From: Campylobacter sp. LR291e
Lineage (GTDB): Bacteria > Campylobacterota > Campylobacteria > Campylobacterales > Campylobacteraceae
DNA: 64,000 nucleotides
Assembly: GCF_008633915.1 (NCBI RefSeq)
Contig: NZ_VJNV01000023.1
Location: 83,897-147,896 of the forward strand
Reading direction: 5' to 3'
Position numbers and translations under genes: made by a program. Shown here one piece after another: positions 45,595-56,358 of the stretch (its first letter is position 1; every line of letters begins with the position of its first letter). Under the pieces are notes generated by a model, which had not been told where the DNA came from, did not search any database, and saw only the letters and a list, made by a program, of their open reading frames with translations.

Positions 45595-46450
45595 AATTGA
45601 CAAAATTAAATTTAAAGGTTTTGAATTTTATGTTAAAAGAGATGATGAATTAGGTTTAATTAATGGCAATAAGGCTAGAAAATTAGCCTTTTTTATGTCT
45701 AAAAATTATCCAAAAGGACAAGGCTTTTTAAGCTATGGTGGAACGCAAAGTAACGCTTTACTAGCCTTGGCAATCTTTACTAAACAAAGAGACTATAAAT
45801 TAAATTTTGTTCATGCTAAAATCTCAAATTTTTTAAAAAATAATCCTTGTGGAAACTACCTTTATGCCTTAAATTATGGCACAAATTTTATAGAAAATAC
45901 TTCAAAATTATCCTTAAAAGAATTTGCCTATTCTTTAAAAAAAGATAATGAATTTTTTTTAAATGAAGGTATTGCTCAAAATGAGGCAGAATTTGGATAT
46001 AAGGAACTTGCAAAAGAGATTGAATTACAAGCTAGAAATTTAAACATAGAATTTGATATATTTTTGCCATCAGGAACTGGCACCTCTGCAGCTTTTTTGG
46101 CAAAACATTCTAAATTTAAGGTTTTTACCACTTTTTGCGTGGGTGATGAAATTTATTTAAAGGACCAAATTTTAACGCTTATTAAGGATTATGATTTTTC
46201 AAATTTGCATATTTTAAGCTTAGATAAAAAATATCATTTTGCTAAGCCTTATGCTGAATTTATTAAAATATATAAAGAAATTTTAAAACAAACTCAAATA
46301 GAATTTGATTTATTATATGATAGTCTTGGTTTGCTTTGTATTTTAAAACACAAAAATATTTTTAAAAATCCACTTTTATACATACACCAAGGAGGGCTTA
46401 TAGGCAATATATCAATGCTTAAACGTTATGAATTTAAAAAATTTATGTAA
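45581..46450 (+). CDS. ACC deaminase/D-cysteine desulfhydrase-family PLP enzyme
   Basis: This 289-residue fold type II PLP protein has the likely Schiff-base Lys in LINGNKARKLAFF (about 28-40), followed by YGGTQSNALLALAIF and PSGTGTSAAFLA for phosphate binding. The start is TTG at 45581 (14-base overlap with the previous gene, GAGA upstream); no ATG is available before the conserved KFKGFEFYVKRDD. It could degrade D-cysteine or deaminate a cyclic amino acid; the substrate is unresolved. Confidence 0.82.
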   Translation: MNLTRIDKIKFKGFEFYVKRDDELGLINGNKARKLAFFMSKNYPKGQGFLSYGGTQSNALLALAIFTKQRDYKLNFVHAKISNFLKNNPCGNYLYALNYGTNFIENTSKLSLKEFAYSLKKDNEFFLNEGIAQNEAEFGYKELAKEIELQARNLNIEFDIFLPSGTGTSAAFLAKHSKFKVFTTFCVGDEIYLKDQILTLIKDYDFSNLHILSLDKKYHFAKPYAEFIKIYKEILKQTQIEFDLLYDSLGLLCILKHKNIFKNPLLYIHQGGLIGNISMLKRYEFKKFM

Positions 46451-46544
46451 AAATCGCCAAATATATTATTTTTCATTTAATTTTTATTGACCTTTAACGC
46501 TAAATTTACTAAAATAAATGATTATTAAAATTTAAAGGCTTACC

Positions 46545-47042
46545 ATGGATGAAATTATCGTAGCTGATGATACTTTAATAACCTCAAAAACAAACTTAAA
46601 AGGCGATATAATTTATGCAAATTCAGACTTTTTAAAATACGCAGGTTACACAACAAAAGAAATTTTATACAAACCTCACAATATAGTACGCCATAAAGAT
46701 ATGCCAAAGGCTGTTTTTAAATGTTTATGGGATTATATTAAACAAGGCAATGAAATTTTTGCCTTTGTGAAAAATAAGGCTAAAAGTGGGCAGTTTTACT
46801 GGGTATTTGCAAATATCACGGCTTCTTTTAATGAAAGTAAAGAAATTATAAATTATTATTCTGTTCGCCGTGCCCCAAATAGAAAGGCCTTGCCTATCAT
46901 AGAAAAGCTTTATTCTTCTATGCTTGAAGCTGAAAGCAAGGGTGGCATAAAAGCAGGTGTTGATACCTTGTTAGAGGTGGTAAATTCGCATAAAATGACC
47001 TATAATCAATTAATCTTACACTTACAAAAAAACGCAAGGTAA
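46545..47042 (+). CDS. Aer-like PAS-domain energy-taxis sensor (CetB/CetC type)
   Basis: This 165-residue protein has a single PAS domain (about 8-115). KPHNIVRHKDMPKAVFKCLW and KSGQFYWVFANI match the FAD-binding PAS of E. coli Aer, including the Arg-His-x-Asp and Trp positions. It lacks membrane and signalling segments, so it must act through the next-encoded receptor. In C. jejuni the PAS gene cetB lies after cetA; here it lies before, four bases from the receptor gene. It senses redox or electron-transport state. Confidence 0.9.
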   Translation: MDEIIVADDTLITSKTNLKGDIIYANSDFLKYAGYTTKEILYKPHNIVRHKDMPKAVFKCLWDYIKQGNEIFAFVKNKAKSGQFYWVFANITASFNESKEIINYYSVRRAPNRKALPIIEKLYSSMLEAESKGGIKAGVDTLLEVVNSHKMTYNQLILHLQKNAR

Positions 47043-47045
47043 AAA

Positions 47046-48416
47046 ATGAAAAATCTTATTATTTTAGGCTTAGTGCTTAGTTTTTGTGGTATTGTATCTA
47101 GTTTTTTTAATGCTTATATTTGTTTAGTATTTTTTATACTTTTGCTTTCTTTGTTTATATATACTTTGTTTTATTATTCGAATTCGCAAAGCATGATAGA
47201 TAAAATTTTAACCCTTTCAAAGCAATTACAGCAAGGAAATTTCGACAGCAGGGTTGTTTATACTAGTAGCAAGGATAAAAAGTTAGCTACTATTGCAAAT
47301 TGTTTAAATGATATGATAGACGAACTTGAGGCGTATTTAAGAGAGATTAATACCTCTATTATGTGCTCTCAAAGACATGAATTTTATAGAAAGGCATTGC
47401 CACAAGGTTTAAAGGGAATTTTTGCCCATAATATTGATTTTATAAACGAGGCCCTTGATAATATAGAACTTACTTCAAAATCAAGTGTAAAAAATGCCCT
47501 TTCAAAGTCCTTAATGGATTTAAGCCTAAGTAATCAAAATAAAGATATGGTTGAAATTTCAGACACCCTAAATAAAGATATTGTTTATATGCAAGATGTG
47601 CATAAGGTGGTAAATTCAATAACCGAGGTATCTAATGAAAATGGCAAGGATGTTGATGAATTACAAAGTTCTATAACTTCACTTTTAGATATGGTAGATT
47701 CAAGTAAGCAAAGCGTGGAAACTTTTGGGGTAAATTCTCAAAATATAGTTTCAATCGTTGATGTTATCAAAGATATAGCCTCTCAAACAAATTTACTTGC
47801 CCTTAATGCAGCAATTGAGGCGGCTAGAGCAGGAGAACATGGCAGAGGTTTTGCAGTGGTGGCTGATGAAGTAAGACAGCTTTCAGAAAGAACGCAAAAA
47901 TCAACAAATGAAATAGCCATAGGCATTCAAACCATGCAACAAGATTTTACAAGTATACAAGAAAATAGCCAACAAATTTTTGATATAGTAAAAAATGCAG
48001 AAGAAAAGATAAATAATTTTTCTCACGCCTTTTCTAGGCTTGAAAATCATAGTTCATCGCTTTTTGGTGGCTTTAATGCCTTTGCAAAAAGGCTTGTTTT
48101 ATCTGTTTTAAAGCTTGATCATATTTTATATAAATCAAATGTGTATTTAAGTTTAAATGGAACGCAGGACTTTGATTGTTTAAGTATCGACCCTATTTCT
48201 AAATTTTGCAACGAAAAAAAGGCAAAAGAAGTTATCTTTGAATATGTTAGCGAAGAAGAATTTAACACTAGTAAAAATATCATACAAAGCAAGGCAAAAG
48301 AAGCAATTAGTACTTCTAAGTTAACGATTGACCAAAATGCTTGTGATTTGATACTTAAAGACATAAAGATACTTGAAGAACAAAGTAACGAACTTTTAAG
48401 AAAATTAAAAGAATGA
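47046..48416 (+). CDS. cetA: CetA-like methyl-accepting chemotaxis protein with C-terminal CZB-like region
   Basis: This 456-residue protein has one or two N-terminal membrane helices (about 3-45) with no periplasmic sensor domain, a HAMP-like segment (about 47-105) and an MCP signalling domain with the hairpin tip [20 protein letters not shown] and [15 protein letters not shown] (about 238-290). The tail (about 345-395: [30 protein letters not shown]) resembles a zinc-binding CZB domain with part of its motif changed. It pairs with the PAS protein as a split Aer. mnmG follows with its own promoter. Confidence 0.88.
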   Translation: MKNLIILGLVLSFCGIVSSFFNAYICLVFFILLLSLFIYTLFYYSNSQSMIDKILTLSKQLQQGNFDSRVVYTSSKDKKLATIANCLNDMIDELEAYLREINTSIMCSQRHEFYRKALPQGLKGIFAHNIDFINEALDNIELTSKSSVKNALSKSLMDLSLSNQNKDMVEISDTLNKDIVYMQDVHKVVNSITEVSNENGKDVDELQSSITSLLDMVDSSKQSVETFGVNSQNIVSIVDVIKDIASQTNLLALNAAIEAARAGEHGRGFAVVADEVRQLSERTQKSTNEIAIGIQTMQQDFTSIQENSQQIFDIVKNAEEKINNFSHAFSRLENHSSSLFGGFNAFAKRLVLSVLKLDHILYKSNVYLSLNGTQDFDCLSIDPISKFCNEKKAKEVIFEYVSEEEFNTSKNIIQSKAKEAISTSKLTIDQNACDLILKDIKILEEQSNELLRKLKE

Positions 48417-48456
48417 TTAAGCTTAATTATTAAGTCAAATTTAGTTAAAAATATAT

Positions 48457-48462
48457 TATAAT
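48457..48462 (+). promoter_or_regulatory. -10 element of mnmG
   Basis: TATAAT lies 29 bases before the mnmG ATG, in the 75-base gap after the receptor gene; TTAGGA is the ribosome site. Confidence 0.6.
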
Positions 48463-48491
48463 CGCAATCTTTAAATAAATTTAGGATAAAT

Positions 48492-50354
48492 ATGCAAAAT
48501 AATTACGATATTATAGTTATAGGTGGGGGTCATGCTGGTATAGAGGCTAGTTGGGTAAGTGCTAAAATGGGTAAAAAAACACTGCTTTTAACTACCTTGA
48601 TAGAACAAATCGCAGCTGCTAGTTGTAACCCTGCAATAGGAGGACTTGCTAAGGGGCATTTGGTTAAAGAACTTGATGCACTTGGTGGCTTAATGCCCTT
48701 AATTACCGATGAAGCAGGAATTCAATTTCGTATTTTAAATGAAAGTAAGGGTGTAGCTGTTAGGGGTAGCAGGGCTCAAATTGATATGGACCAATATAAA
48801 ATAATAGCCAGAAACAAGCTTTTAAGGCTTAAAAATTTAGATATTTCTCAAGAACAAGTTCTTTCTTTGATCATTGAAAATAACGAAGTTAAAGGCCTTA
48901 GCACAAATTTACAAAATAATTATTTAGCTAAAAAAATAATTCTTACAACAGGCACCTTTTTAAATGGGCTTATACACATAGGAGAAAATAAGCTTGAATC
49001 AGGTAGGGTTGGGGAATTAGCCTCTATAAATTTAGGCAATTTTTTAAAACAAAGTGGGCTTAAAATGGGTCGTTTGAAAACTGGTACCTGTCCTAGGGTT
49101 AATGCAAAAAGTATTGATTTTAGCGTTTTAGAACTTCAAAATGGGGATGAGAATCCAAAGCCTTTTAGTTTTCGTTCCAAAAATTTTAATCCCACTCAAC
49201 TTCCTTGCTATATAGCAAGAACAAATAAAAATACTCATGAAATAATCAGGTCAAATTTTTATAGGGCTCCACTTTTTACAGGGCAAATTGAAGGGGTGGG
49301 GCCTAGGTATTGTCCTAGTATTGAAGATAAGATTAATAGATTTAGTGACAAAGAAAGCCACCACCTGTTTATAGAACCACAAACTAAGGATGCGACAGAA
49401 TATTATATAAATGGCTTTTCAACCTCTTTGCCTTATGATGTGCAAATTTCAATGCTAAGAAGTATAAAGGGCTTTGAAAATGCTGATATTACGCGTTTTG
49501 GCTATGCTATTGAGTATGATTATATTGAGCCCACTGAACTTTATCATAGCTTAGAAACTAAGAAAATTAAAAATTTATATTGTGCAGGGCAGATTAATGG
49601 TACTACAGGCTATGAAGAAGCAGCAGCACAAGGCTTTATGGCAGGTATTAATGCAAGTTTAGCAATTGATAAAAAAGATGCCTTTATTTTAGGACGGGAC
49701 GAGGCCTATATAGGTGTTTTGATTGATGATTTAGTTACAAAGGGGACAAAAGAACCTTATAGAATGTTTACTTCAAGGGCTGAATTTAGACTGCTTTTAA
49801 GAGAGGAAAATGCTATTTTAAGGCTTGGAGAATATGCTTATAATTTTGGACTTTTAAGCGATGATGAATTTAATTTTATTAAAAATATTCGCTCAAATTT
49901 AAATAAGGCAATGGATTTTTTACTTAATAAAGAATTAACCCCAAATAATGAAAATAACGCTTTTTTAGCCAGTATAAATGAAGAAAAAATTACTTCTATA
50001 ATAAGTTTGCAAAAAATAGTAGCAAGGATAAGTTTTAACATAGATAAGCTAAAAAAACTTGATACAATGTTTGAAAATATGGATAATTATTCTTTAAATG
50101 AAATTTTAAACGAGGCAAAGTATTATCATTATATTTGCATACAAAAGCTTCAAGTTGAAAAAATGAAAGGCTTAATATCTTTAAAAATCCCTAAAAATTT
50201 TGATTTTAAGGCATTAAGTGGGCTTAGTAATGAAGTTGTAGAAAAGCTTGAAAAATTTCGTCCTCAAACCCTTTTTGCAGCCTCTCAAATCAGTGGTATA
50301 ACCCCTGCAGCACTTGATATTTTACAAATTCATATTAAAATGCACAAAAAATAA
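48492..50354 (+). CDS. mnmG: tRNA uridine-5-carboxymethylaminomethyl synthesis enzyme MnmG (GidA)
   Basis: This 620-residue FAD protein has a dinucleotide-binding [19 protein letters not shown] (about 9-27), [44 protein letters not shown] and [13 protein letters not shown]. The C-terminal helical domain that docks MnmE is complete. It works with MnmE (28317-29645) on U34 of tRNA. Its stop abuts the opposite-strand HIT gene. Confidence 0.98.
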   Translation: MQNNYDIIVIGGGHAGIEASWVSAKMGKKTLLLTTLIEQIAAASCNPAIGGLAKGHLVKELDALGGLMPLITDEAGIQFRILNESKGVAVRGSRAQIDMDQYKIIARNKLLRLKNLDISQEQVLSLIIENNEVKGLSTNLQNNYLAKKIILTTGTFLNGLIHIGENKLESGRVGELASINLGNFLKQSGLKMGRLKTGTCPRVNAKSIDFSVLELQNGDENPKPFSFRSKNFNPTQLPCYIARTNKNTHEIIRSNFYRAPLFTGQIEGVGPRYCPSIEDKINRFSDKESHHLFIEPQTKDATEYYINGFSTSLPYDVQISMLRSIKGFENADITRFGYAIEYDYIEPTELYHSLETKKIKNLYCAGQINGTTGYEEAAAQGFMAGINASLAIDKKDAFILGRDEAYIGVLIDDLVTKGTKEPYRMFTSRAEFRLLLREENAILRLGEYAYNFGLLSDDEFNFIKNIRSNLNKAMDFLLNKELTPNNENNAFLASINEEKITSIISLQKIVARISFNIDKLKKLDTMFENMDNYSLNEILNEAKYYHYICIQKLQVEKMKGLISLKIPKNFDFKALSGLSNEVVEKLEKFRPQTLFAASQISGITPAALDILQIHIKMHKK

Positions 50355-50720
50355 TTAAAATAAGGTTTGTGGATTTGCCTTTTCTTCCTTATCGTGAGGT
50401 AATTTCATACCACCTAATAAATGAAAATGCAGATGAAAAACTTCTTGTCCACTATTTTTACCACAATTTGTAATTAAACGATAACCACTTTTATCAACGC
50501 CTAGTAAAACAGCTAATTCTTGTATAAATTTAGTCATTTTTGCCATAAGTTCAGGTTTAAATTCTTGGAAATCTTTAAAATGCTTTTTAGGGATAATTAA
50601 AATATGAATAGGAGCCCTTGGGTGAATATCATGAAAGGCTAGAAAATCATTATCTTCTAAGACTTTATTAGAAGGTAATTTACCCTCAATTATCAGTTCA
50701 AAAATGGTTTTTTCTCTCAT
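50355..50720 (-). CDS. HIT-family nucleotide hydrolase/transferase
   Basis: This 121-residue protein has the histidine triad HLHFHLLGG (about 97-105) and the N-terminal FHDIHPRAPIHILIIPKKH, matching the HinT branch. It hydrolyses purine nucleoside phosphoramidates in the cytoplasm. It is divergent from pheS with its own TATAAT. Confidence 0.95.
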   Translation of the reverse strand: MREKTIFELIIEGKLPSNKVLEDNDFLAFHDIHPRAPIHILIIPKKHFKDFQEFKPELMAKMTKFIQELAVLLGVDKSGYRLITNCGKNSGQEVFHLHFHLLGGMKLPHDKEEKANPQTLF

Positions 50721-50753
50721 CGTTTATCCTTTGTTGAAAATGAATTTTGCATA

Positions 50754-50759
50754 ATTATA
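50754..50759 (-). promoter_or_regulatory. -10 element of the HIT gene
   Basis: TATAAT on the minus strand lies 33 bases before the ATG at 50720, in the divergent pheS region. Confidence 0.5.
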
Positions 50760-50844
50760 CTTTAAATAAGTTAAATTTTTATGCTTAATTTAAATTAGTT
50801 TTTAATAAAATTAGCATTTAAAACAAAAATTTAAAGGGTTATCA

Positions 50845-51837
50845 TTGCAAGAGTTAATAAAAAAGGTCTTAGAATGTCAAACTTTAAAGGACTTGGAAGA
50901 ACTTAGGGTTTTTGTACTTGGAAAAAAGGGCATTTTAACGCAAGAATTTGCTAAATTAAAAGATTTAGATAATGAGAAAAAAAAGGAAGTTGCTGTAAGT
51001 TTAAATGAGCAAAAAGAAAGCTTTAACAAGGCCTTAAATTTAAAGATTAAGCAACTTGAAGATATAGAACTTGAAGCAAAAATGCAAAAAGATGCAATGA
51101 GTTTTCATTATTTTGATGAAAATGTTAAAACAGGGGCCTTGCATCCTATTATGGCTACCATGGATAAGATTATAGAATACTTTGTTTCTTTAAATTTTAG
51201 CGTTGAAAGTGGTCCATTAATAGAAGATGATTTTCACAATTTTGAAGCCTTAAATTTGCCTATTACTCACCCAGCAAGAGATATGCAAGATACCTTTTAT
51301 TTTGATGATAAAAGACTTTTAAGAACTCAAACTTCTCCTGTTCAAATTCGCACTATGCTAAGTCAAAAACCACCCATTCGCATGATAGCACCGGGGGCTG
51401 TTTTTAGAAGGGATTTTGATATAACTCATACCCCTATGTTTCACCAAGTAGAAGGGCTTGTAGTAGAAGAAGGACAAAGGGTAAATTTTGCAAATTTAAA
51501 AAGTGTTTTAGAAGAATTTTTACATTACATGTTTGGAGATGTTAAAATTCGTTTTAGACCTAGCTTTTTTCCTTTTACAGAACCTTCTGCAGAAGTTGAT
51601 ATAAGTTGTGTTTTTTGTAAGCAAAATGGTTGTAGGGTATGTAAGCACACTGGTTGGCTTGAAGTTTTGGGCTGTGGGGTGGTTGATCCTAATGTATATG
51701 ATTTTGTTTCTTATAAAAATGTTAGTGGTTATGCCTTTGGACTTGGGATTGAACGTTTTGCGATGCTACTTCATCAAATTCCTGATTTAAGGTCTTTGTT
51801 TGAAGGAGATTTAAGGTTATTGGAGCAATTTAGATGA
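50845..51837 (+). CDS. pheS: Phenylalanyl-tRNA synthetase alpha subunit
   Basis: This 330-residue protein starts with TTG at 50845 behind AAAGGG (six-base spacing); the following [10 protein letters not shown] is the expected N-terminal coiled coil. The class II core shows [19 protein letters not shown] [14 protein letters not shown] (motif 1/2 region), [33 protein letters not shown] and [18 protein letters not shown] (motif 3). It aminoacylates tRNA-Phe with PheT. It overlaps pheT by four bases. Confidence 0.98.
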   Translation: MQELIKKVLECQTLKDLEELRVFVLGKKGILTQEFAKLKDLDNEKKKEVAVSLNEQKESFNKALNLKIKQLEDIELEAKMQKDAMSFHYFDENVKTGALHPIMATMDKIIEYFVSLNFSVESGPLIEDDFHNFEALNLPITHPARDMQDTFYFDDKRLLRTQTSPVQIRTMLSQKPPIRMIAPGAVFRRDFDITHTPMFHQVEGLVVEEGQRVNFANLKSVLEEFLHYMFGDVKIRFRPSFFPFTEPSAEVDISCVFCKQNGCRVCKHTGWLEVLGCGVVDPNVYDFVSYKNVSGYAFGLGIERFAMLLHQIPDLRSLFEGDLRLLEQFR

Positions 51838-54155
51838 TAATTACAAAAACTTGGTTAAATGAATGGATAGATGTAGAATATAAAAGTTTAAATGAGCTTA
51901 GCAAGACCTTAAATTCCCTTGGCTTAGAAGTTGATAGTGCTACTCATTTAAGGGCACCTGATAAAGTAGTAATAGGGCTTGTAAAGGAAAAATTTAAGCA
52001 TGAAGACTCAGATAAATTAAATGTTACTAAGGTTGATATAGGTAGTGAAATTTTACAAATTGTTTGCGGGGCTCCAAATGTAGAGACTGGGCAGTTTGTA
52101 GCAGTGGCTTTAAAGGGTGCTATAATGCCAAATGGTATGAAAATTTCAAAGGCAAAATTAAGAGGTATTGAAAGCTGTGGAATGATTTGTTCATCAAGTG
52201 AGCTTGGTTTTGCCAAGATTAATGATGGCATTATGGTTTTAGATGAAAGCATTGGAAAATTAGAACTTGGCAAGCCTTTAAATGAATATAGTCTTTTTAA
52301 TGATTTTATAATCGAGGTAGAATTAACGCCAAATAGAGGCGATTGTTTAAGCATTTATGGCATTGCAAGGGATTTAGCCACGGTTTGGAATTTAGAATTT
52401 AAGAAAAATGCTGAATTTAACGAAAGCGATAATGTATTAGGTATAGGCAGAGTGCTAAGGATTATCACTCAAAAGGATATAAATTCGCTTTTTATGTATA
52501 GGGCGATTGAGATTAAAAATAATGTTAATGTTAGCTTATTAATGCGTTTAAGATTAGCACAAATTGAGTTTTTAGGTAAAAATTCTATTGAAAATGTGCT
52601 TAATTACGCCACGTATTCAACAGGCGTTTTATTTAATGCCTATGATTTTAATACATTGAGTAAGGATGGCAAAGAAATAACTCTTCATTTAAATAAGGAT
52701 GAAAATGGTGCTACAAAGGTGCTTTGTGATGAAAAATTGCTAAGTGTAAGTGGAATTTTTCAAAGTGAAAAACTGCTTTTAAATGAAGAAGAAAAAATTG
52801 TCATTATAGAGGCAAATTATACGGACCCAGTTTCCATTGCTTTAGCAAAAAATTCTTATAAAAAGCACGATGAAAACTCACTTTATAGGAGTTTTAGAGG
52901 AAGTGAGCCAAATTTAAGTTTGGGTATGAATTTTTTACTTAAAAACCTTGATAGCTCCCCTGATATTATGATTTATAGTTCATCGCAACACTTTTTAGAA
53001 TATAAAGAAAATCCAATAATTGCCGTAAATATCGATATTATAAATAAAATCATAGGGCAAGAAGTTCACAAAGATGAAATTTTTAAAATCCTTAAAAAAC
53101 TTGGTTTTACCCTAATAGTAGCAAATGAAGGACCTATCAATGTTAAAGCCCCACTTCACAGAAGTGATATTAAAAATTTAGCTGATATTTGCGAAGAAAT
53201 AGTTCGCATTATAGGCATTGATAATATTACTTCAAAGCCACTTGAATTTGTAGAAACAAATAGGATAAATGATACCTTTAAGCTATATAAAGAATTAATG
53301 AATTTAAGATTAAGAGCAGTTAGCAATGGCTATTTTGAGAGTTTGCACTATGTTTTAGATAATGAAAGCGAACTTAGCGAACTTGGTTTTGAAAGGGTTA
53401 ATTTAAAACTAATCAATCCTATCACAAATGAATTAAATGCATTAAGAAGTACGCTTTTAAACCACCTTTTAAATGCAGCAAGTTTTAATATAAAAAATTC
53501 TAAAAAGATTATTAAACTTTTTGAATCAGGGGCTTGTTTTGATAAAGATGCTAATGAAATTCACCATTTAGCCTTTATACATTGTGGTTTTAAAGAAGAA
53601 GCAGGTATTAAAAACCATGCTAAACCCGAACTTGTAAATTTTTATGATTTTTTAACAGATATAAAAAATATAGTAGGGGATTTTAGCTTAAAAGAATCAA
53701 AACATAGCTTTTTAAGCTCCTTTGAACAAGCTGATATTTATATAAAAGGACAAAGGGCAGGTTTTGTAGGACGTTTGCATTTGGGTTTAGAAAATAAAAA
53801 AGATTTGTTAAAAACCTATGTTTGCGAACTTGAGACGAAATTTTTAAGATTAAAGCATAAAAATGTTAAGCCTTATTCTAAATTTCCAAGCATAAATAGG
53901 GATTTAAGCGTTTTAATTCCAAAGGGTTATGTTTATGAAAATATTAAAAATGCCATTGAAAACTTAAATTTAGATATTTTAGAACATTTTAAAATAGTTG
54001 ATATTTATAGCGATGAGAATTTAAAAGATGAATACAGTTTGACTATAAATTTTTCTTTTAGAAATTTAGAAAGAACCCTAGAAGATGAAGAAGTAAGCCT
54101 TTGTATAGATAAAATTTTAGAAAAATTAAAAGAGTTGGAGTTAAAACTAAGATGA
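51834..54155 (+). CDS. pheT: Phenylalanyl-tRNA synthetase beta subunit
   Basis: This 773-residue protein contains an N-terminal tRNA-binding (EMAP-like) domain (about 38-150: [17 protein letters not shown]), the B3/B4 editing region (including [20 protein letters not shown]), the B5 domain and a C-terminal anticodon-binding FDX-ACB domain ([18 protein letters not shown]). It starts at the ATGA overlap with pheS and ends in an ATGA overlap with aroA. Confidence 0.97.
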   Translation: MIITKTWLNEWIDVEYKSLNELSKTLNSLGLEVDSATHLRAPDKVVIGLVKEKFKHEDSDKLNVTKVDIGSEILQIVCGAPNVETGQFVAVALKGAIMPNGMKISKAKLRGIESCGMICSSSELGFAKINDGIMVLDESIGKLELGKPLNEYSLFNDFIIEVELTPNRGDCLSIYGIARDLATVWNLEFKKNAEFNESDNVLGIGRVLRIITQKDINSLFMYRAIEIKNNVNVSLLMRLRLAQIEFLGKNSIENVLNYATYSTGVLFNAYDFNTLSKDGKEITLHLNKDENGATKVLCDEKLLSVSGIFQSEKLLLNEEEKIVIIEANYTDPVSIALAKNSYKKHDENSLYRSFRGSEPNLSLGMNFLLKNLDSSPDIMIYSSSQHFLEYKENPIIAVNIDIINKIIGQEVHKDEIFKILKKLGFTLIVANEGPINVKAPLHRSDIKNLADICEEIVRIIGIDNITSKPLEFVETNRINDTFKLYKELMNLRLRAVSNGYFESLHYVLDNESELSELGFERVNLKLINPITNELNALRSTLLNHLLNAASFNIKNSKKIIKLFESGACFDKDANEIHHLAFIHCGFKEEAGIKNHAKPELVNFYDFLTDIKNIVGDFSLKESKHSFLSSFEQADIYIKGQRAGFVGRLHLGLENKKDLLKTYVCELETKFLRLKHKNVKPYSKFPSINRDLSVLIPKGYVYENIKNAIENLNLDILEHFKIVDIYSDENLKDEYSLTINFSFRNLERTLEDEEVSLCIDKILEKLKELELKLR

Positions 54156-55423
54156 AAGTAAAGCCTTTAAAAAAATTTAATAAAATTATAGAAAATATAG
54201 CATCTGATAAAAGTATTAGTCATCGTTTTGCGATTTTTTCTCTTTTAGCTGGCGAACAAAGTAGGGCTAAAAATTATTTATTAGCACAAGATACACTCCA
54301 TAGCTTAGATATTGTAAAATCCTTAGGGGCTAAGGTAAAACGCAAAAAAGATGAAGTTATAATAAATCCACCAAGCACAATTACATCGCCAAATTCTATC
54401 TTAGAATGTGGAAATTCAGGCACAACTATGCGTTTAATGATAGGCTTATTAAGTGGAATTAAGGGCTTTTTTGTATTAAGTGGGGATAAGTATTTAAATA
54501 ATCGACCTATGAAAAGAATTAGTAAGCCTTTAAGTGAGATAGGGGCAGTTATTTATGGAAGGGACAATGCAAATTTAGCCCCACTTTGCATAATAGGACA
54601 AGACTTAAAAGCCTTTGATTATAAAAGTAAAATTTCATCAGCACAGGTTAAAACAGCTATGATTTTAGCGGGGTTTAAGGCAAGTGAGGTTAGTAAATTT
54701 AAAGAAGTTAGTTTAAGTAGGAATCATAGTGAAAATATGTTAAAGGCTATGAACGCTCCTTTAAAAATTTCACAAGATGAACTAAGTATTGAAATTTCGC
54801 CACTAAATAAGCCTTTAAGTCCACTTAATATTACTATCCCAAATGACCCATCTTCTGCTTTTTATTTTATTTTAGCAGCCCTAATAATACCAAATTCGAA
54901 GATAAGGCTTAAAAATATCTTGCTTAATCCTACTCGTATTGAAGCTTATAAGGTATTGCAAAAAATGGGTGCAAATATAGAATTTATCGTTGATAAAAAT
55001 ACAAATTTTGAAATAGTTGGAGATATAATAGCTAAAAGTAGCCACTTATCAAGCATTGAAGTTAGTGAAAATATAGCTTGGTTGATAGACGAGGCACCCG
55101 GCCTTGCAATAGCCTTTGCCATGGCAAAAGGAAAAAGCATTTTAAGTAATGCAAAGGAATTAAGGGTTAAAGAATGTGATAGAATTTCTTGTGTGGTTAC
55201 AAATTTAAGGGCCTTTGGGATTGAGGTAAATGAGTTAGATGATGGCTTTGAGATAATTGGAGGAAGACCTAAATTTGCAAGAGTTAATAGCTTTGGAGAC
55301 CACAGAATTGCTATGAGTTTTGCTATTTTAGGCTTAGTTTGTGGGGCTTATATTGAAGATGATGAGTGTATAAAAACCTCTTTTCCAAATTTTAAGGAAC
55401 TTTTAAAAAGCTTAAATAAATAA
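54152..55423 (+). CDS. aroA: 3-phosphoshikimate 1-carboxyvinyltransferase (EPSP synthase)
   Basis: This 423-residue protein has substrate-binding SDKSISHRFAIFSLL (about 18-32), ECGNSGTTMRLM, NRPMKRIS, SAQVKTAMIL, NDPSSAFYF, catalytic IDEAPGLA, RVKECDRI and GDHRIAMSFA, all standard. It transfers enolpyruvyl from PEP in the shikimate pathway. It overlaps pheT and precedes ispH by two bases. Confidence 0.97.
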   Translation: MKVKPLKKFNKIIENIASDKSISHRFAIFSLLAGEQSRAKNYLLAQDTLHSLDIVKSLGAKVKRKKDEVIINPPSTITSPNSILECGNSGTTMRLMIGLLSGIKGFFVLSGDKYLNNRPMKRISKPLSEIGAVIYGRDNANLAPLCIIGQDLKAFDYKSKISSAQVKTAMILAGFKASEVSKFKEVSLSRNHSENMLKAMNAPLKISQDELSIEISPLNKPLSPLNITIPNDPSSAFYFILAALIIPNSKIRLKNILLNPTRIEAYKVLQKMGANIEFIVDKNTNFEIVGDIIAKSSHLSSIEVSENIAWLIDEAPGLAIAFAMAKGKSILSNAKELRVKECDRISCVVTNLRAFGIEVNELDDGFEIIGGRPKFARVNSFGDHRIAMSFAILGLVCGAYIEDDECIKTSFPNFKELLKSLNK

Positions 55424-55425
55424 AA

Positions 55426-56268
55426 ATGAAAATAGAACTTGCTAAAAATTATGGTTTTTGTCCCGGGGTAAAAAGGGCTATTGTAAAGGCTGAAAGGATA
55501 AAAAATGCGGCTACCATAGGACCTTTGATACACAATAACGAAGAGATAAAAAGACTAGCTAAAAATTTTAATGTAAAAACCTTAAAGGATATTAGAGAAT
55601 TAAGCGATGAAAAAAAGGCTATTATAAGAACTCATGGCATTACAAAGGATGATTTGGCTGAACTTCAAAAAAAAGATATTGAAATTTATGATGCAACCTG
55701 CCCCTTTGTTTTAAAACCTCAAAGAATTTGCGAAGAAATGAGTAAGGAAGGCTATGAGGTGGTAATTTTTGGCGATGAAAATCACCCCGAGGTAAAGGGT
55801 GTTAAAAGCTATGTTAGCACTAAGGCTTATGTGGTATTAAATAAAAAAGAACTTGAAAATGTAAAATTACCTAGCAAAATAGCTGTCGTAAGTCAAACTA
55901 CAAAAAAAATCCAAGAATTTATAGAGATAGTAAATTTTTTAATGCTAAGGGTAAAGGAAGTTCGCGTTTTTAACACAATTTGCGATGCTACCTTTAAAAA
56001 TCAAGAAGCCATTACAAATTTAGCTAAGAAAAGCGATATTGTTATCATTGTAGGTGGAAAGCATTCTGCAAATACAAAGCAACTTTTTTTGATAGCTAAA
56101 AGATACTGCAAAAAAAGTTATTTAATAGAAAATGAATTTGAGCTCAAAAAAACTTGGTTTAAGAACAAAAAACATTGTGGAATCAGTGCTGGGGCATCTA
56201 CGCCTGAGTGGATTATTCAAAAGGTAATTGATAAAATTGAGAGCTTTGAAATTGAAGAAAATTTATAA
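55426..56268 (+). CDS. ispH: 4-hydroxy-3-methylbut-2-enyl diphosphate reductase
   Basis: This 280-residue protein has three cluster cysteines in YGFCPGVKRA (Cys12), YDATCPFV (about Cys95) and NTICDATFKNQ (about Cys188), the substrate His in IRTHGI and GDENHPEVKG, and SAGASTPEWII. It is the last step of the non-mevalonate isoprenoid pathway. AAATAAAA precedes the ATG with no clear ribosome site, so translation is probably coupled to aroA. Confidence 0.97.
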   Translation: MKIELAKNYGFCPGVKRAIVKAERIKNAATIGPLIHNNEEIKRLAKNFNVKTLKDIRELSDEKKAIIRTHGITKDDLAELQKKDIEIYDATCPFVLKPQRICEEMSKEGYEVVIFGDENHPEVKGVKSYVSTKAYVVLNKKELENVKLPSKIAVVSQTTKKIQEFIEIVNFLMLRVKEVRVFNTICDATFKNQEAITNLAKKSDIVIIVGGKHSANTKQLFLIAKRYCKKSYLIENEFELKKTWFKNKKHCGISAGASTPEWIIQKVIDKIESFEIEENL

Positions 56269-56318
56269 AATACTCAAAAAAATCAAGTAAAATTAACGCT
56301 ATTTAAAGAATTTTAGTG

Positions 56319-56324
56319 TAAAAT
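56319..56324 (+). promoter_or_regulatory. -10 element of rpsA
   Basis: TAAAAT lies 34 bases before the rpsA ATG, in the 90-base gap after ispH; AAAAGGA is the ribosome site. No hairpin is visible in the gap. Confidence 0.45.
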
Positions 56325-56358
56325 ACAAGGAATTTTTCATTTTTTTAAAAGGACCACG

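Noticed and set aside
48418..48440. Terminator after the CetA-like gene (TTAAGCTTAATTATTAAG)
   Set aside because: The arms overlap as short palindromes without a usable loop or T tract.
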